Shown one piece after another: positions 19,578 to 29,568 of a DNA stretch of 64,000 nucleotides. The notes beneath the pieces were generated by a model. It was not told the origin of the DNA and did not search any database. It worked only from the letters and a program-made list of their open reading frames with translations. Source of the stretch: Sphingobacterium daejeonense. Lineage in GTDB: Bacteria; Bacteroidota; Bacteroidia; Sphingobacteriales; Sphingobacteriaceae. The stretch is taken from the NCBI RefSeq assembly GCF_901472535.1, contig NZ_LR590470.1, positions 2,294,001-2,358,000 on the forward strand, given 5' to 3'. The translations under genes and the position numbers were made by a program. Position 1 is the stretch's first letter, and every line of letters starts with the position of its first letter.

Positions 19578-20078
19578 ATGAAATATTTATATTTATTATT
19601 CCCATTAGCTATTGTTTCATTAATGTCTTGCAATCAAACTCAAAATAACAAAGAAGCGACCACTGCAGATAGTACGATCGTAGAACAACCTGAAGCAGGA
19701 GCGGATGTTCCGTTTACGGAGGCAAGGAATTATTTTGTTAATAATACCGTTGGAGAAGATAAAAATGGAACGTTAAAAATTGAAACTCAAGAAGCATTTA
19801 ATGAATTATTTTCCCCAGCGACTACCATGGGTGAAGGTGGAATGCCTACAGAAATTGATTTCAATAAACAATTTGTAATCGCGGTCATCTCTCCAACATC
19901 AGATTTAAATCCATCAATTGACAGTTTATCTCTCAAAAAAATCAACAGTGATCTTGTTTTGGAATTCAAAGAAACAATGGGTGATAAGCAAAGTTTCTCC
20001 ACAAGGCCAGCTGCCATCCTAATTGTTGATAAACAATTTGATGGAAACCTGAAAGCTGATGTAAAAAGTACTTTATAA
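19578..20078 (+). CDS. Lipoprotein, possibly PrcB-like
   Basis: 166 residues with a lipobox (VSLMSC, Cys18), an acidic Thr/Glu linker and a C-terminal beta-rich domain (QFVIAVISPTSDLNPSIDSL... STRPAAILIVDK). This domain is reminiscent of the PrcB family of protease-complex subunits, but the match is weak. Exported and membrane-anchored. It lies alone between the DUF1501 gene and a strong terminator. Confidence 0.5.
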   Translation: MKYLYLLFPLAIVSLMSCNQTQNNKEATTADSTIVEQPEAGADVPFTEARNYFVNNTVGEDKNGTLKIETQEAFNELFSPATTMGEGGMPTEIDFNKQFVIAVISPTSDLNPSIDSLSLKKINSDLVLEFKETMGDKQSFSTRPAAILIVDKQFDGNLKADVKSTL

Positions 20079-20116
20079 GAAGGGGTAATTATTTTATTTT
20101 TTCATAATCATTGATA

Positions 20117-20148
20117 AACCTAGACTCCAATAAGTCTAGGTTTTTTTT
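20117..20148 (+). terminator. Terminator after the lipoprotein gene
   Basis: AACCTAGACT pairs with AGTCTAGGTT around CCAATA, followed by seven or more T. Confidence 0.92.
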
Positions 20149-20188
20149 ATCTCCGTTTATCACTTGTAATTCTCATTTCATCCATGTT

Positions 20189-20316
20189 TGATAGGGGACT
20201 TGTTCCACTCTCCGTCCTCTTTCGTTCGGAGCTTGTTCGGACCTCGTTCGGATGTTTTCCGAACAAGGTCCGGTTGAAGTCCGAACGAGAGAGGAACAAG
20301 AGTGGAACAAGGTACC
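20189..20316. repeat. Long imperfect palindrome with GTTCGGA repeats
   Basis: Left arm begins ACTTGTTCCACTCT and continues with TCGTTCGGA, TTGTTCGGAC and TCGTTCGGA; the right arm mirrors it and ends AGAGTGGAACAAGGT. Arms of about 55 bp surround a TGTTTT centre. The unit TCGTTCGGA/TTGTTCGGA is itself repeated within each arm. I recall similar intergenic repeats in Pedobacter-type genomes but cannot verify that here. Confidence 0.75.
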
Positions 20317-20436
20317 TGTTTGAAACAGTGCAGACCTTAAAAATAAGATTTAAAATAGATGCATAATTATTCGGAATTATAAGAAAGAATTTGATATATT
20401 TATGATATCAATTTAATATCATAAAAAACTGAAATT

Positions 20437-21309
20437 ATGGAAAAGATTATTAAACCAACCTCGGGCTATTTAGCACTTGTGTTTTTGTTGCTCAGCATCT
20501 TAGGCATCGTATTTTCGTTTATTCAGATAGCTGCTACTGATAATATAGCTTATATAGCACTCGTTGCGGTTTTGTTTGTTGTATTTATTGTGATTATAAA
20601 GGGTTTGATCATTGTAAATCCAAATCATTCGAGAGTTTTGAATCTATTTGGAAACTACGTAGGAACAATAAAAGCGAATGGATTATTTTTTATCAATCCA
20701 TTTTATACAGCTCAAAAAATCAGTCTAAGGTCAGAAAATTTACAGGGTCAAACTTTGAAGGTCAATGACAAACTAGGAAATCCGATTGAGATTGCCGCAG
20801 TAATCGTTTGGAAGATTGGAGATACGTATAAAGCTGCTTATGATGTACAGAGTTATATGGACTATGTCCGAGTTCAGAGCGAGGCCGCAGTAAGGCATTT
20901 AGCAGTAAGTTTTTGCATATGATAGTTTTTGAGGATGAGAATGCTGATCTTACCTTAAGAGATGGTGGTGAAGATGTGAATAAAATCCTTGAGAGCGAAC
21001 TATCGGCGAGATTATCAAAGGCAGGAGTTTGTTGTCGAAGAGGCTAGGATTACGCACTTGGCTTATGCGCCAGAAATTGCCGGAGCCATGCTGCAACGTC
21101 AACAAGCATCAGCAATTGTTGCTGCAAGAGCCAAGATTGTAGAAGGAGCAGTTGGAATGGTCGATATGGCCTTACAACGTTTGTCTGAACAGAATATCGT
21201 AGAACTTGATGATGAAAGAAAAGCAGCAATGGTGAGCAATTTAATGGTTGTATTATGTGGTGAGAAGGCCGCCCAACCTATTGTTAACGCAGGAACTTTG
21301 TATAATTAA
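20437..21309 (+). CDS. SPFH/band-7 (slipin-like) membrane protein, frameshifted
   Basis: Two N-terminal TM helices (about residues 12-32 and 40-58), then an SPFH domain ([20 protein letters not shown] ...). The C-terminal half reads [19 protein letters not shown] and a coiled coil rich in Ala/Gln, as in stomatin/YqiK-type scaffolds. Removing one T from three short T-runs (near 20907, 20930, 21030) yields a continuous 290-residue protein, so the breaks are very likely errors. SPFH proteins organise membrane microdomains; target here unknown. The next gene is a tiny Arc-like protein. Confidence 0.85.
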
Positions 21310-21346
21310 GGATTTTTAATTCGTCCCATTAGTAAAAAGATTATTT

Positions 21347-21531
21347 ATGAAAAAAGTTTTGTGATCAGGATTGATGAAGAAACCTTTAAACTATTGGAAA
21401 GTTGGGCTCAGGATGAATTCAGGAGTGTGAATGGACAGATAGAATTTCTGATACACCAAGGCTTGCAGAAATCCGGTCGAATGAAAAAGAATAAAAATAA
21501 TAATGACAAAGGATCAGTCGATAAAGACTGA
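21347..21531 (+). CDS. Arc-like (ribbon-helix-helix) small protein, frameshifted at start
   Basis: About 60 residues: with one A added to the A6 run after ATG at 21347 it reads MKKSFVIRIDEETFKLLE, then AQDEFRSVNGQIEFLIHQGL. DEFRSVNGQIE is the second helix-turn-helix strongly conserved in Arc-type DNA-binding proteins. It begins 37 bp after the SPFH gene and is likely co-transcribed. The terminator overlaps its last codons. Usually found as a partner of SPFH genes; the target operator is unknown. Confidence 0.8.
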
Positions 21532-21540
21532 TCCTTTTTT
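21511..21540 (+). terminator. Terminator overlapping the end of the Arc-like gene
   Basis: GGATCAGTC pairs with GACTGATCC around GATAAA, then six or more T. The stop codon TGA lies within the right arm. Confidence 0.92.
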
Positions 21541-21842
21541 AATCTCTTCTGATATATTCTCTGTCTTCATCAGTCATCCCATCATTATTACCTAAATATT
21601 CATTGTCCTCATCCGAAGGTTGCATGGTATTCGTGATGCCATATTCTTTTGGATGTTTTGGTTTTCTTCTGAACAAAATACCGCCTACAATGACTCCAAT
21701 AACAAAAAATATCCCCAGGATTATTAGTTTAGAAGTTCTTATCTCACCAAATAGCCAAAATGAAGCCTCCTCTTTATTGTTAAAAAGTACAATCGCTATA
21801 AAGGCTAATACAACGGCAATTACAATGGTTTTTTGGTTTCAT
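21539..21842 (-). CDS. LapA-like small membrane protein, frameshifted at codon 5
   Basis: Starting at ATG ending at 21842 and dropping one A of an A6 run gives MKPKTIVIAVVLAFIAIVLF and then FGEIRTSKLIILGIFFVIG, two TM helices with a short loop, followed by FRRKPKHPKE and an acidic tail ending in YIRRD. This is the LapA/DUF1049 pattern (two-TM proteins linked to LPS assembly in E. coli). About 100 residues. It is convergent with the Arc-like gene, sharing its terminator region. Confidence 0.7.
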
Positions 21843-22142
21843 AATTACAATATTTAAGACAAAACTATAAAATTATGGGAGGTTTTCAATTTCCAGTCCT
21901 CTTCCTTAATATTTTTAGTAACAATTTTATTATTTAGTAAAGTTTTAAATTATTTCCTATAATTTAATAATTGGAACAATATATGCTAAATAATATAGAT
22001 TTACCTATATTTTTAATATTTTATCCTTTTATTTTAAGGATAAATTGGAAACTAAATGGTGCTATGAACGTTTTTTAATATAGAATAATACTTGTATTAA
22101 AACGTTTGATTTGTAAACTAAATAAAAAACAAAGGGGAAGAA

Positions 22143-23128
22143 TTGGTAAGAGATTTTATTGGTAATACACCATTGCGTAGGGATGAATATTTATCCATGC
22201 GATACAACACAAATATTTTAATCAAAGAGGAGTTTCATAATCCCGGTAAGTCCTCCAAAGATAGGGCAGCTTGGTTTATGGTTGAGGATGCAATAAAGAC
22301 CAATAAAATTGCGCCGGGAGGTACTTTTGTAGAAGCTAGTAGTGGAAATACAGGTATTAGTATCGCTTTGATAGCCAAAAAGCTTGGTTATAAAGCTAAG
22401 ATTTTTGTCTCGGCGAGTTGTTCTGACGAAAAAATTGATCTTTTAAAGTCATATGGCGCAGAAATTCAACAATGCGATAATTCCAATGGTTTACATGTAT
22501 TTAATTCTACACAGTACCTAGCACAAAATTATAGCTCAAATACAGAAAATACTTACTTTACAAATCAATATTACAACTCTAACAACATCAAGGCACATTA
22601 TAAAACTACAGGTCCGGAAATCTGGACACAAACTAACGGTGAGGTTACCCATGTTTTGGTTGGAGTAGGTACAGGTGGTTCGATTTCAGGAATAGGTCGC
22701 TATTTGAAAGAACAGAATCCGAAGGTCAAGATTTTTGGGATTGAACCGAAAGATTCAGTATATAGTTTATACATGCAAAATATTCCCATTCCGGATGAAG
22801 AGGCAAAGTTTGATTCGATTGAAGGTATAGGAAGAACTTTTATCCGGGAGCATTTGACAAAAATGCCGTGGATGAAATTTTTCAGATAGATAAAAATGCT
22901 ACGGTTTCTATTTCTAAAAAATATAGGGAAATCAGCGGCAATTTGCTTGGTTATTCCAGTGCAGCAGTACTAGCGGCTCTGGATAAACATATTGAAAAAA
23001 TGAATTTAACTGAAAATGATCAAGTGGTTTTGTTTTTTCCAGACCACGGTGATCGATATATACATAAATTATATAAGGATTTAGTATCGATAGAAGAGAT
23101 AAGTGAGGACTATAATGCATCAATATAA
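22143..23128 (+). CDS. PLP-dependent cysteine synthase / cystathionine beta-synthase-like, one frameshift
   Basis: Type II PLP fold: FIGNTPL at the N terminus, the PLP lysine in NPGKSSKDRAAW, SSGNTG for substrate binding, and VGVGTGGSISGIGRYL for the phosphate. The start appears to be TTG at 22143 because AAGGGGAAG lies just upstream and no ATG is available. The frame breaks near 22868; adding one A to AAAAA joins HLTK to NAVDEIFQIDKN. About 328 residues. The loop normally reading KPG..SVKDR is altered (NPGKSSKDR), so the substrate may not be O-acetylserine. It overlaps the next gene by 14 bp. Confidence 0.8.
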
Positions 23129-24029
23129 TGATTTAGCGATTCCCATTGCTTGGCCAGATCAGACAGCAAGAGGAGATGAACTATGGATGGCCGCATTAAA
23201 GAAATTAGGAGTGGTAAAAAACCTTAATTTCAAGGTTGGTCATGCTGCTATTGTCCTTATTGAACGAAAAACTGGACATTTAAGATACTTTGATTTTGGA
23301 AGATACATTACGCCTCGCGGATTTGGCAGAGCTCGATCGAGTCAGTTTGATCCGCGGCTAGAATTGACTACTGTGGCAGAATTCTCAGATTCTGGAGAAT
23401 TGATGAATTTCGAAGAGATTTTATTGGAACTAGAAGCTAAAGAATCTGCTACGCATGGTGGCGGAAGGTTATTGTGCTCCATCTCTAAAGATATTTCATT
23501 CCAAAAAGGAGTGGCTTTTGCTGAAAGCCTGGTGGATAAAGGTCCCATTTTGTATGGAGCCTTAGCTCCCAATAATAATAGCTGTTCAAGATATGTGGCC
23601 CAGATTTTGGTCAATTCTCTAGATAAAAAAGATCCAAGGATCAATAAGATTCTATATCCTGAATGTTTAAAGGCTAGCCCAACAAGTAATGTGGTCAATG
23701 CAATTGAGCATGATGAGTTATATTGTTTTAAAGATTCTAAGTTGGAAACCTGGAATATGGGACGCTGGGATTCTCTGAAATTTCAAATAGAACTCTTACA
23801 TCCCAACTTTATTCGATCAAAATCAATGGATCTACCTGATGATTTGATTTTAGGATTTATGGAAGAGCCTGAACGCCCGGTACACCTGCCTCATGAGGCG
23901 CAATGGTTAGGTGGATTAGGAGAGGGCTGTTGGTTCTATCTTGGTAATTTAGCAAACGAAGTTGAAATTACGCGATTTAACCATAAGGGGGGAAGTGGAC
24001 TACACTGTATTGGCAAATACGGAAGATAA
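23115..24029 (+). CDS. DUF6695-like protein with NlpC/P60-like features
   Basis: 304 residues from ATG 23115 (MHQYNDLAIPIAWPDQT); a GTG 12 bp upstream is less likely. It starts inside the preceding gene, so translation is coupled. FKVGHAAIVLIERKTGHLRY and, 120 residues later, NNSCSRYVAQIL recall the His and Cys of papain-like NlpC/P60 or related folds, and FDFGRYITPRGFGRARS is strongly conserved-looking. I recall such proteins as DUF6695; function is unknown. The tight overlap with a cysteine-synthase-like enzyme implies a shared pathway, for example making or handling a modified amino acid or peptide. Confidence 0.6.
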   Translation: MHQYNDLAIPIAWPDQTARGDELWMAALKKLGVVKNLNFKVGHAAIVLIERKTGHLRYFDFGRYITPRGFGRARSSQFDPRLELTTVAEFSDSGELMNFEEILLELEAKESATHGGGRLLCSISKDISFQKGVAFAESLVDKGPILYGALAPNNNSCSRYVAQILVNSLDKKDPRINKILYPECLKASPTSNVVNAIEHDELYCFKDSKLETWNMGRWDSLKFQIELLHPNFIRSKSMDLPDDLILGFMEEPERPVHLPHEAQWLGGLGEGCWFYLGNLANEVEITRFNHKGGSGLHCIGKYGR

Positions 24030-24179
24030 AATCAGCAATTATTCCAATGCTAAATTTAGTTACCACATCCACCACAAAAAGACATGTTGTTAAACAAAAT
24101 GATCAAGAAATAATATTTAAAACTCTAGAAATAAATAATTTAAATTTAAAACAATCTATCTAAAAAAATAAAATACAAA

Positions 24180-24548
24180 ATGGAATTAAAAATTTTAAAA
24201 GCCAAGATTCATACGGTTAAAGTGACAGAAGCGAATGTAGAATACAATGGGTCAATTACGATTGACGCTGATTTATTGGATGCTGCAGGTATTGTGAAAT
24301 ATGAACAGGTTTATATTAATAATGCGGTTAGCGGAAGTCGTATCATGACTTATGTATTGCCAGGAAAACGTGGAAGTGGTGAAGTGTGTATGAATGGTGG
24401 AGCTGCATTGCACGCAAAAGTAGGAGATACCGTTCACATCCTTTCTTTTGTAAACTTAACTCCTGAGGAAGCTGAAACATACCAACCTACTTTGGTATTT
24501 ACTGAAGGAAACAACCAGATTAAATCGGTTGAGAAGTATGATTACTAG
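24180..24548 (+). CDS. panD: Aspartate 1-decarboxylase
   Basis: 122 residues, a pyruvoyl enzyme converting aspartate to beta-alanine for pantothenate. The self-cleavage site is NGSITID (Gly24-Ser25), and YVLPGKRGSGEVCMNGGAA is the conserved core. Length is normal. Cytoplasmic. A TANA-rich AT leader of 150 bp separates it from the preceding gene. coaA, the next step group in CoA synthesis, lies 20 kb away. Confidence 0.95.
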   Translation: MELKILKAKIHTVKVTEANVEYNGSITIDADLLDAAGIVKYEQVYINNAVSGSRIMTYVLPGKRGSGEVCMNGGAALHAKVGDTVHILSFVNLTPEEAETYQPTLVFTEGNNQIKSVEKYDY

Positions 24549-24558
24549 GGTAACATTT

Positions 24559-24589
24559 GACATAAGACATAAGACATAAGACATAAGAC
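24559..24589. repeat. Heptamer repeat GACATAA, about 4 units
   Basis: Four tandem GACATAA units directly after panD. The same heptamer recurs at 28876-28906, 31021-31052 and 34637-34666, and its complement-related TCTATTG/TCTAATG forms occur at 31187-31256 and 34840-34863. Confidence 0.85.
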
Positions 24590-24854
24590 TTTGTAATTGT
24601 TTTAAAGTTTTAGAAAATTGGTTCGCAGGATTGCGGACCTTTTTTTGTTGATAGTGGCAAACAACATTCATTTGAGGGTTGGAATGGTGGTTTTGCTTGT
24701 TATATTATATAATTTTGGCATATCTATTATGATTTTTAAATAGATATTTGCTTATGTTTAAAAATCACTGAAAACAGTGAGGTTTGAATTGAATTTTGTG
24801 CTTAACTTCATCAACTGAAATTGAGCCTTTACAGATCATGTTAACATATTGAAA

Positions 24855-25530
24855 ATGATTAAAAAAGTATATTTATTATTTATCGGAGTATTTATTTCAA
24901 TGTCCCTTAGTTCATGTTTTGACATTGTGGAAGAGATCAATATGAAGAGTGATGGTAGCGGGGCAATCGTTGGGACATTGAACATGAGTAAAAGCCGTAC
25001 TAAAGTTTCATCGTTGATGAAATTGGATAAGATTGATGGTTTTAAAATCCCTAACCAAGCTGAGATCAGAAAGCAAGTAACAACGCTCGTTCAATTACTG
25101 AAAAATACAAAGGGAATAAGTAATGTCAAATACAAACTTGATTTTACAAATTATATAGCCAGTATTTCCTGCGATTTTCAAGACGTAAATGCTTTGAATG
25201 CTTACACTGCGACTTTAGCTAAACATTTTAAATCCAACTTGAAATACCTATTCTAGTTATAGTTATAATTCAAGTAACAAGACTTTTGTACGTAGTTATA
25301 AGCACAACCCGGAAGCTAAAAAAGAATTTGATAAACTTAAACCTGAAAATCAGAAGTCATTTGACCAAGCATTTTATACCAGCATTTATCGTTTTCAACA
25401 ACCTGTTTTAAAGCAGTCAAATGCATCGGGGAAAGTATCCACAAATAAACAGGCTGTGATGATAAAAGTTCCTATACCGACATTAATTAACGGTAAAGCT
25501 AACTTAGCTAATACCATTGTTATTAAATAA
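24855..25530 (+). CDS. Conserved lipoprotein, one frameshift
   Basis: Start at ATG 24855 (MIKKVYLLFIGVF). A lipobox SLSSC is followed by VEEINMKSDGSGAIVGTLNMSKS, and the C-terminal part VNGKANLANTIVIK-type ending (here INGKANLANTIVIK). Dropping one C of a CC pair near 25247 joins SNLKY to YSSYSYNSSNK and gives about 225 residues. Unknown function; first of three envelope genes in a row (24 bp to the next). Confidence 0.65.
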
Positions 25531-25553
25531 TATATAAAATTAATCTATCATAT

Positions 25554-27579
25554 ATGAATAACTTGAAACTTGCCATCACTGTACTGGCAGTTAGTATAAG
25601 TGGGAATCTATTTTCTCAGGATTTACTCCATAAAGTTCCTGCAGAATCAAAATTTGTAATTGCTCTGAATGGGAAAGGATTTTTCAAACACGCAAGTGTG
25701 GAACAACTCAATGGAATATTTAAAAGAGCGGGTATTTTTGAGAAGATCATGAAAGATAATGGTTCATTTCAATCTGAGAATATCGAAGAATTTGGAATTG
25801 ACCTGAACTCCAAATCTTACCTTCATTTTAATGTTAATGATAGTTTACAGTATTTCGGTGCTCTAATTCCATTGAAAGATAAAGGGCAGTTTGAATCCCA
25901 CTTTGCCTGAAGATTCTGAAATTGAAGTGATAAATGGATTGAATTCGATTCAAACAGATGATAAAACAATTCGTATTTCTTGGGATCAACAAACACTGTA
26001 TATTCCTGGGTGGAGTAGCAATGGACAATTATTTCAAGCGAGAAGACATAAGACAGAAATATGGTATGCTTGAGAATCCAGAATACGATTATGCGGAGGA
26101 TGGCTGCTGCTGTTCCGGATACATTAGATTGGGAAGCTTATGACTATGATGAGGAAAATACAGTAGACACTATCATATTGGCAAGATCCTGAAAGTGAAT
26201 CCGTTGAGGAAGTTGAAGCAGCGGTAGAGGAAGCAGCCGAAGCTGTAATTGAAGAAGCCGAAGTTTCCACAATACCTCCTCCACCATCTTTACCTGATGA
26301 TTTTGAATCGGTCGATTCTGTATTGGAGAGAGATGAATATCAAGATGATTATTATACTCAATACAGTAAGGTAACTAATCATAATGATTCTATTAAGGAT
26401 GTTTTCGTTAGTCAACAACTTGATGCTCAAATGGCTAGACTATTATCAGGAGAATTAGGTTCCTATAAGTCAAAGAAAATGGGATCAATGAAAGATAATG
26501 AATTGATTCATTTTGAAATGGATAAATTGTCCAATTTAATGGAATACTATTATCCTACTGATATCCTATATGGCTATATGGGGAGACCATCCTTTGATTA
26601 TGGTTATGAACATATCAATAGCACCTTGTTGGTTGATGGCAATAAGATGAAATGGTTGGGAGATGTCACCTTTGACAAGGAGATGGCTAAATACTATAAA
26701 GAAATATACCAAAAGAAGATTAATCCAAAATTCTTGAGATATGTAAATGATGATGCTTTGGGTTTTCTTATCCTTCAATGTAAATTCTGAAGCTTATATC
26801 AAACATATGCCTGCAATCGTGAATAAGTTTTATGGCGGAATGGATGGGAAAATAGGTCAAATTATGGATTTGTTTATCACTGCATTTGATATTGTTGTAG
26901 ATGAGAAAGCTGTGGCCAAAGTTTTTAAAGGTGATAATTTGTTTGTGTTAAATGGAGTTTCTCAAAAAGAGGTTAAATACATCGACTATGAATATGATGA
27001 GGATTACAACTATAAAGAAATTGAAAAAACTAAGATGGAGAAGATTCCAGATTACTTATGGATGTTCTCATCGGATGACACTAGGGTATTTGAAAAAATT
27101 CTAGCTATTTTAATCACTGAAAATAGAGTTGTAGATCATGATGGAATATATGAGGCCGTAACAAACGAGATTGATCAAATAGCACCTTATATTCTGATTG
27201 ATAAAGGTATTGTGTTTTTGAGTAACAATATGGAGCAATTGAAACAAATTAAATCCAATTCATATACACCTACAGCAAGTAAGTATTCTTCCATTCTAAA
27301 AAAGAATAAATTTTCACTTGTACTGAATACCAAGAAGATACCTAGTTTGATAGATGAACTAGATCTTCCTGTTCACCGTTCTATGGATGCTGAGATCAAG
27401 AATTTGAGCCAATATGGTGATTTTTATATGATCAGTAATGGCATGAAAGGCGATAGGTTCCTTTTGGGAAGCCGGCGTTGAATTTCCGAATGAAGGAAAA
27501 GAATGCGGTTGATTATTTAATTAATACCTTTGATAATATTAGTAAGTCATTTAAAGGATTAACCTATGGGTTGGATTAA
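25554..27579 (+). CDS. Secreted protein of unknown function, several frameshifts
   Basis: Signal peptide MNNLKLAITVLAVSISGNLFSQ, then LHKVPAESKFVIALNGKGFF, reminiscent of DUF4836-type Bacteroidota proteins. An acidic low-complexity linker (about 26200-26260, EEVEAAVEEAAEAVIEEAE) joins two globular parts. Frame changes near 25905, 26030, 26100, 26180, 26775 and 27470 are bridged; the first is one extra C in CCC. About 670 residues. Its last 14 bp overlap the next start. No catalytic motif recognised. Confidence 0.55.
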
Positions 27580-28876
27580 AAAATTATTCATATTTATTAT
27601 AGGACTTATAGCTGTACTGGCTATAAGTCTTTTTGCTTTTAAATATTTTAGAGCATCAAAAGCAGATAATATCCGAATTCCGAAAGATGTTTATTCAGTT
27701 ATTAAAATAGATGTTGATGGATTGGCAACTGATATTTTTAAAAATTCGATTTCCAATTATTCGGAATATTATACCGCAAAAAAAGATAGCACTGATACCA
27801 TTAAAAGAAAAAAAATATGGAATATAGGATTAGATATTCCAGCTAAGTTATATCTTTTTAGTTTAAGTGATACTTCAAGTACATTTTATGCAGTTATTGG
27901 GGTAAATAATAAAGATAAAGTTCAGAAGTTTTTAACCAATGATTTAGAATTGATTGCTGATTCTTCTGCTATTGAATCTGGCAATGCAGGGCTGTATTCC
28001 AAGAGGCACTTCAAAGTATTGTTGGGAGGAAATAGTATGATTCTCTCGGTTGGTCCCAAAGCTAATTTGGATGAAATGACTTCGCTTTTGAAATCGGACC
28101 AGAAGGATTGGCAGCTAGCCAACAGCTTTGGAAATGGAATAGCCCAGATAAATAATGCAAGGATAAGTTATGTAGACAATAAAAAGAACTGGGCAAAATT
28201 GGATTTTATGAATGGAAAGTTTGCTCTTGATGGATATTATAAATCAGCCTTGTTCAAATTCCCTTCGAATCCAAAGGGTTTGGATCATTCTGATGACAAT
28301 GTTTTAAGTCTAGCATTTAACTCTGATCTATCCTTGATATTAAAAGATAAAGAACTGGAATTAGCGAAATTAAAATTACCAATCGATAGTGTATACAAAT
28401 ATGTAGGGAATTTTGCCTCCATTCAATTAAAGGATAACCAAGTAATGGAATCTGATACAGTCATCACTTATGATTATGATGATAATTTTGAAATGATAGA
28501 GAAAAAGGAAATTCAGCAGATTGAGGTTCCCGATCTAACTTTCAATGTGATGGCATCGCCACATCTATTGGATATCTGCCAGAGAAAATGTTTTATAAAT
28601 TCTCTAAAAACTATTCCGATGGAATGATTTATTTAACAACAAATAATACTTCCATTGAATCATTTAACTTGATCCCATCACAAAATGTTTTGTCATTGGT
28701 ATACAGTAAAAATTCTTCAGCTGCCAAATATCTTGGGTGGTTGCCGAATTATGATAGGGTAGTCCTTGGGACTATTTATGGCAAAGCAATCAGTGATAAT
28801 GAAATGGGGGTTGAAAGGGGAGTTTGTATTGGAGAATCCAGATTTGAATAGTTTTTATCAGATGCTGGTTAAATAA
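27566..28876 (+). CDS. Membrane-anchored periplasmic protein, frameshifted
   Basis: An N-terminal TM anchor (MGWIKKLFIFIIGLIAVLAI) and a periplasmic domain of about 400 residues with SVIKIDVDGLATDIF and FYAVIGVNNKDKVQKFL; repeats of this type resemble those of the preceding gene, suggesting they are paralogous halves. Frame changes near 28590 and 28805. It starts inside the previous stop region (ATG..TAA overlap), so expression is coupled. Function unknown. Confidence 0.55.
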
Positions 28877-28923
28877 GACATTAGACATAAGACATAAGAC
28901 ACAAGACCATTTCTTGTGTCTTA
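28876..28923 (+). repeat. GACATAA heptamers ending in a hairpin
   Basis: GACATTA/GACATAA units lead into TAAGACACAAGA-CCATT-TCTTGTGTCTTA (28895-28923), a 12-bp hairpin that may terminate the three-gene unit although no T-run follows. Confidence 0.7.
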
Positions 28924-29061
28924 AATTTCTCGAATCTCAATATACTCTCTCTTCATCTTGTGTCTTATATGCGTTTTAACATTTAATTTAATTTGTAATC
29001 GTTTTTTTAAACGTTTGGCTTTAGTATTTGGTCAAAGAGGTAGAACAATAAAATATTACTT

Positions 29062-29275
29062 ATGAAACGATTATTTGGATTAATATTAATAGCTATCATG
29101 GCATTTAGTGTAGCATCATGTTACAGCCATAGACATCATCCACATGGAATGCCTCCAGGACAAGCAAAGAAAAGATATGGTGGCAAATCCGCTAAGCACT
29201 ATGCACCCTGGACAGCAAAAGAAAAAATACAAAGGGAATAAAGCTAAAGGAAGACATAATCATCCTGGGACATAG
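29062..29275 (+). CDS. Small lipoprotein with PPGQAKK motif, one frameshift
   Basis: MKRLFGLILIAIMAFSVASC is a lipoprotein signal. The mature part reads MPPGQAKKRYGGKSAKHYAP and, after dropping one C of CCC, GQQKKKYKGNKAKG to the stop at 29273. The repeated PGQxKK/SAKxxAPGQ pattern is one I recognise in short Bacteroidota envelope proteins (sometimes annotated quinol oxidase subunit 4, without proof). His/Lys-rich, about 70 residues. Stands alone. Confidence 0.65.
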
Positions 29276-29300
29276 ATATGACGTTGTATATCCGTAGGGG

Positions 29301-29504
29301 AGATATGAGATATGGGATGTGAGATATGAGATAGAAAGGGTGATAGGAGCAATTCTAAACTTATTCTAAGGAGACATGATATATATTAGTCAGTATGAAT
29401 AGGTATATATCTTAACTCATGTCTTTTCCGAAAATATTATAAGTGGGATATCAATCCTTATTCAGGTTAATATCGCAAATCTCATATCTCACATCTCATA
29501 TCCC
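29301..29504. repeat. Inverted repeat of GAGATAT units around 145 bp
   Basis: Left arm 29314-29332 (GGGATGTGAGATATGAGAT) is complementary to 29479-29497. Both arms extend as degenerate GAGATATG repeats. The intervening sequence holds no gene. Confidence 0.7.
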
Positions 29505-29559
29505 GATAAAATTAAAAAAGGCCAGATTCAAAATGAATCCGGCCTTTTTTAATTTTATC
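29505..29559. terminator. Terminator of the rpsF-rpsR-rplI operon
   Basis: GATAAAATTAAAAAAGGCC pairs with GGCCTTTTTTAATTTTATC, with a further GATTC/GAATC stem near the loop; usable on both strands. Confidence 0.9.
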
Positions 29560-29568
29560 GTAGACTGC

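Noticed and set aside
24030-24179. A riboswitch before panD
   Set aside because: The leader is AT-rich without stable stems or a known aptamer pattern.
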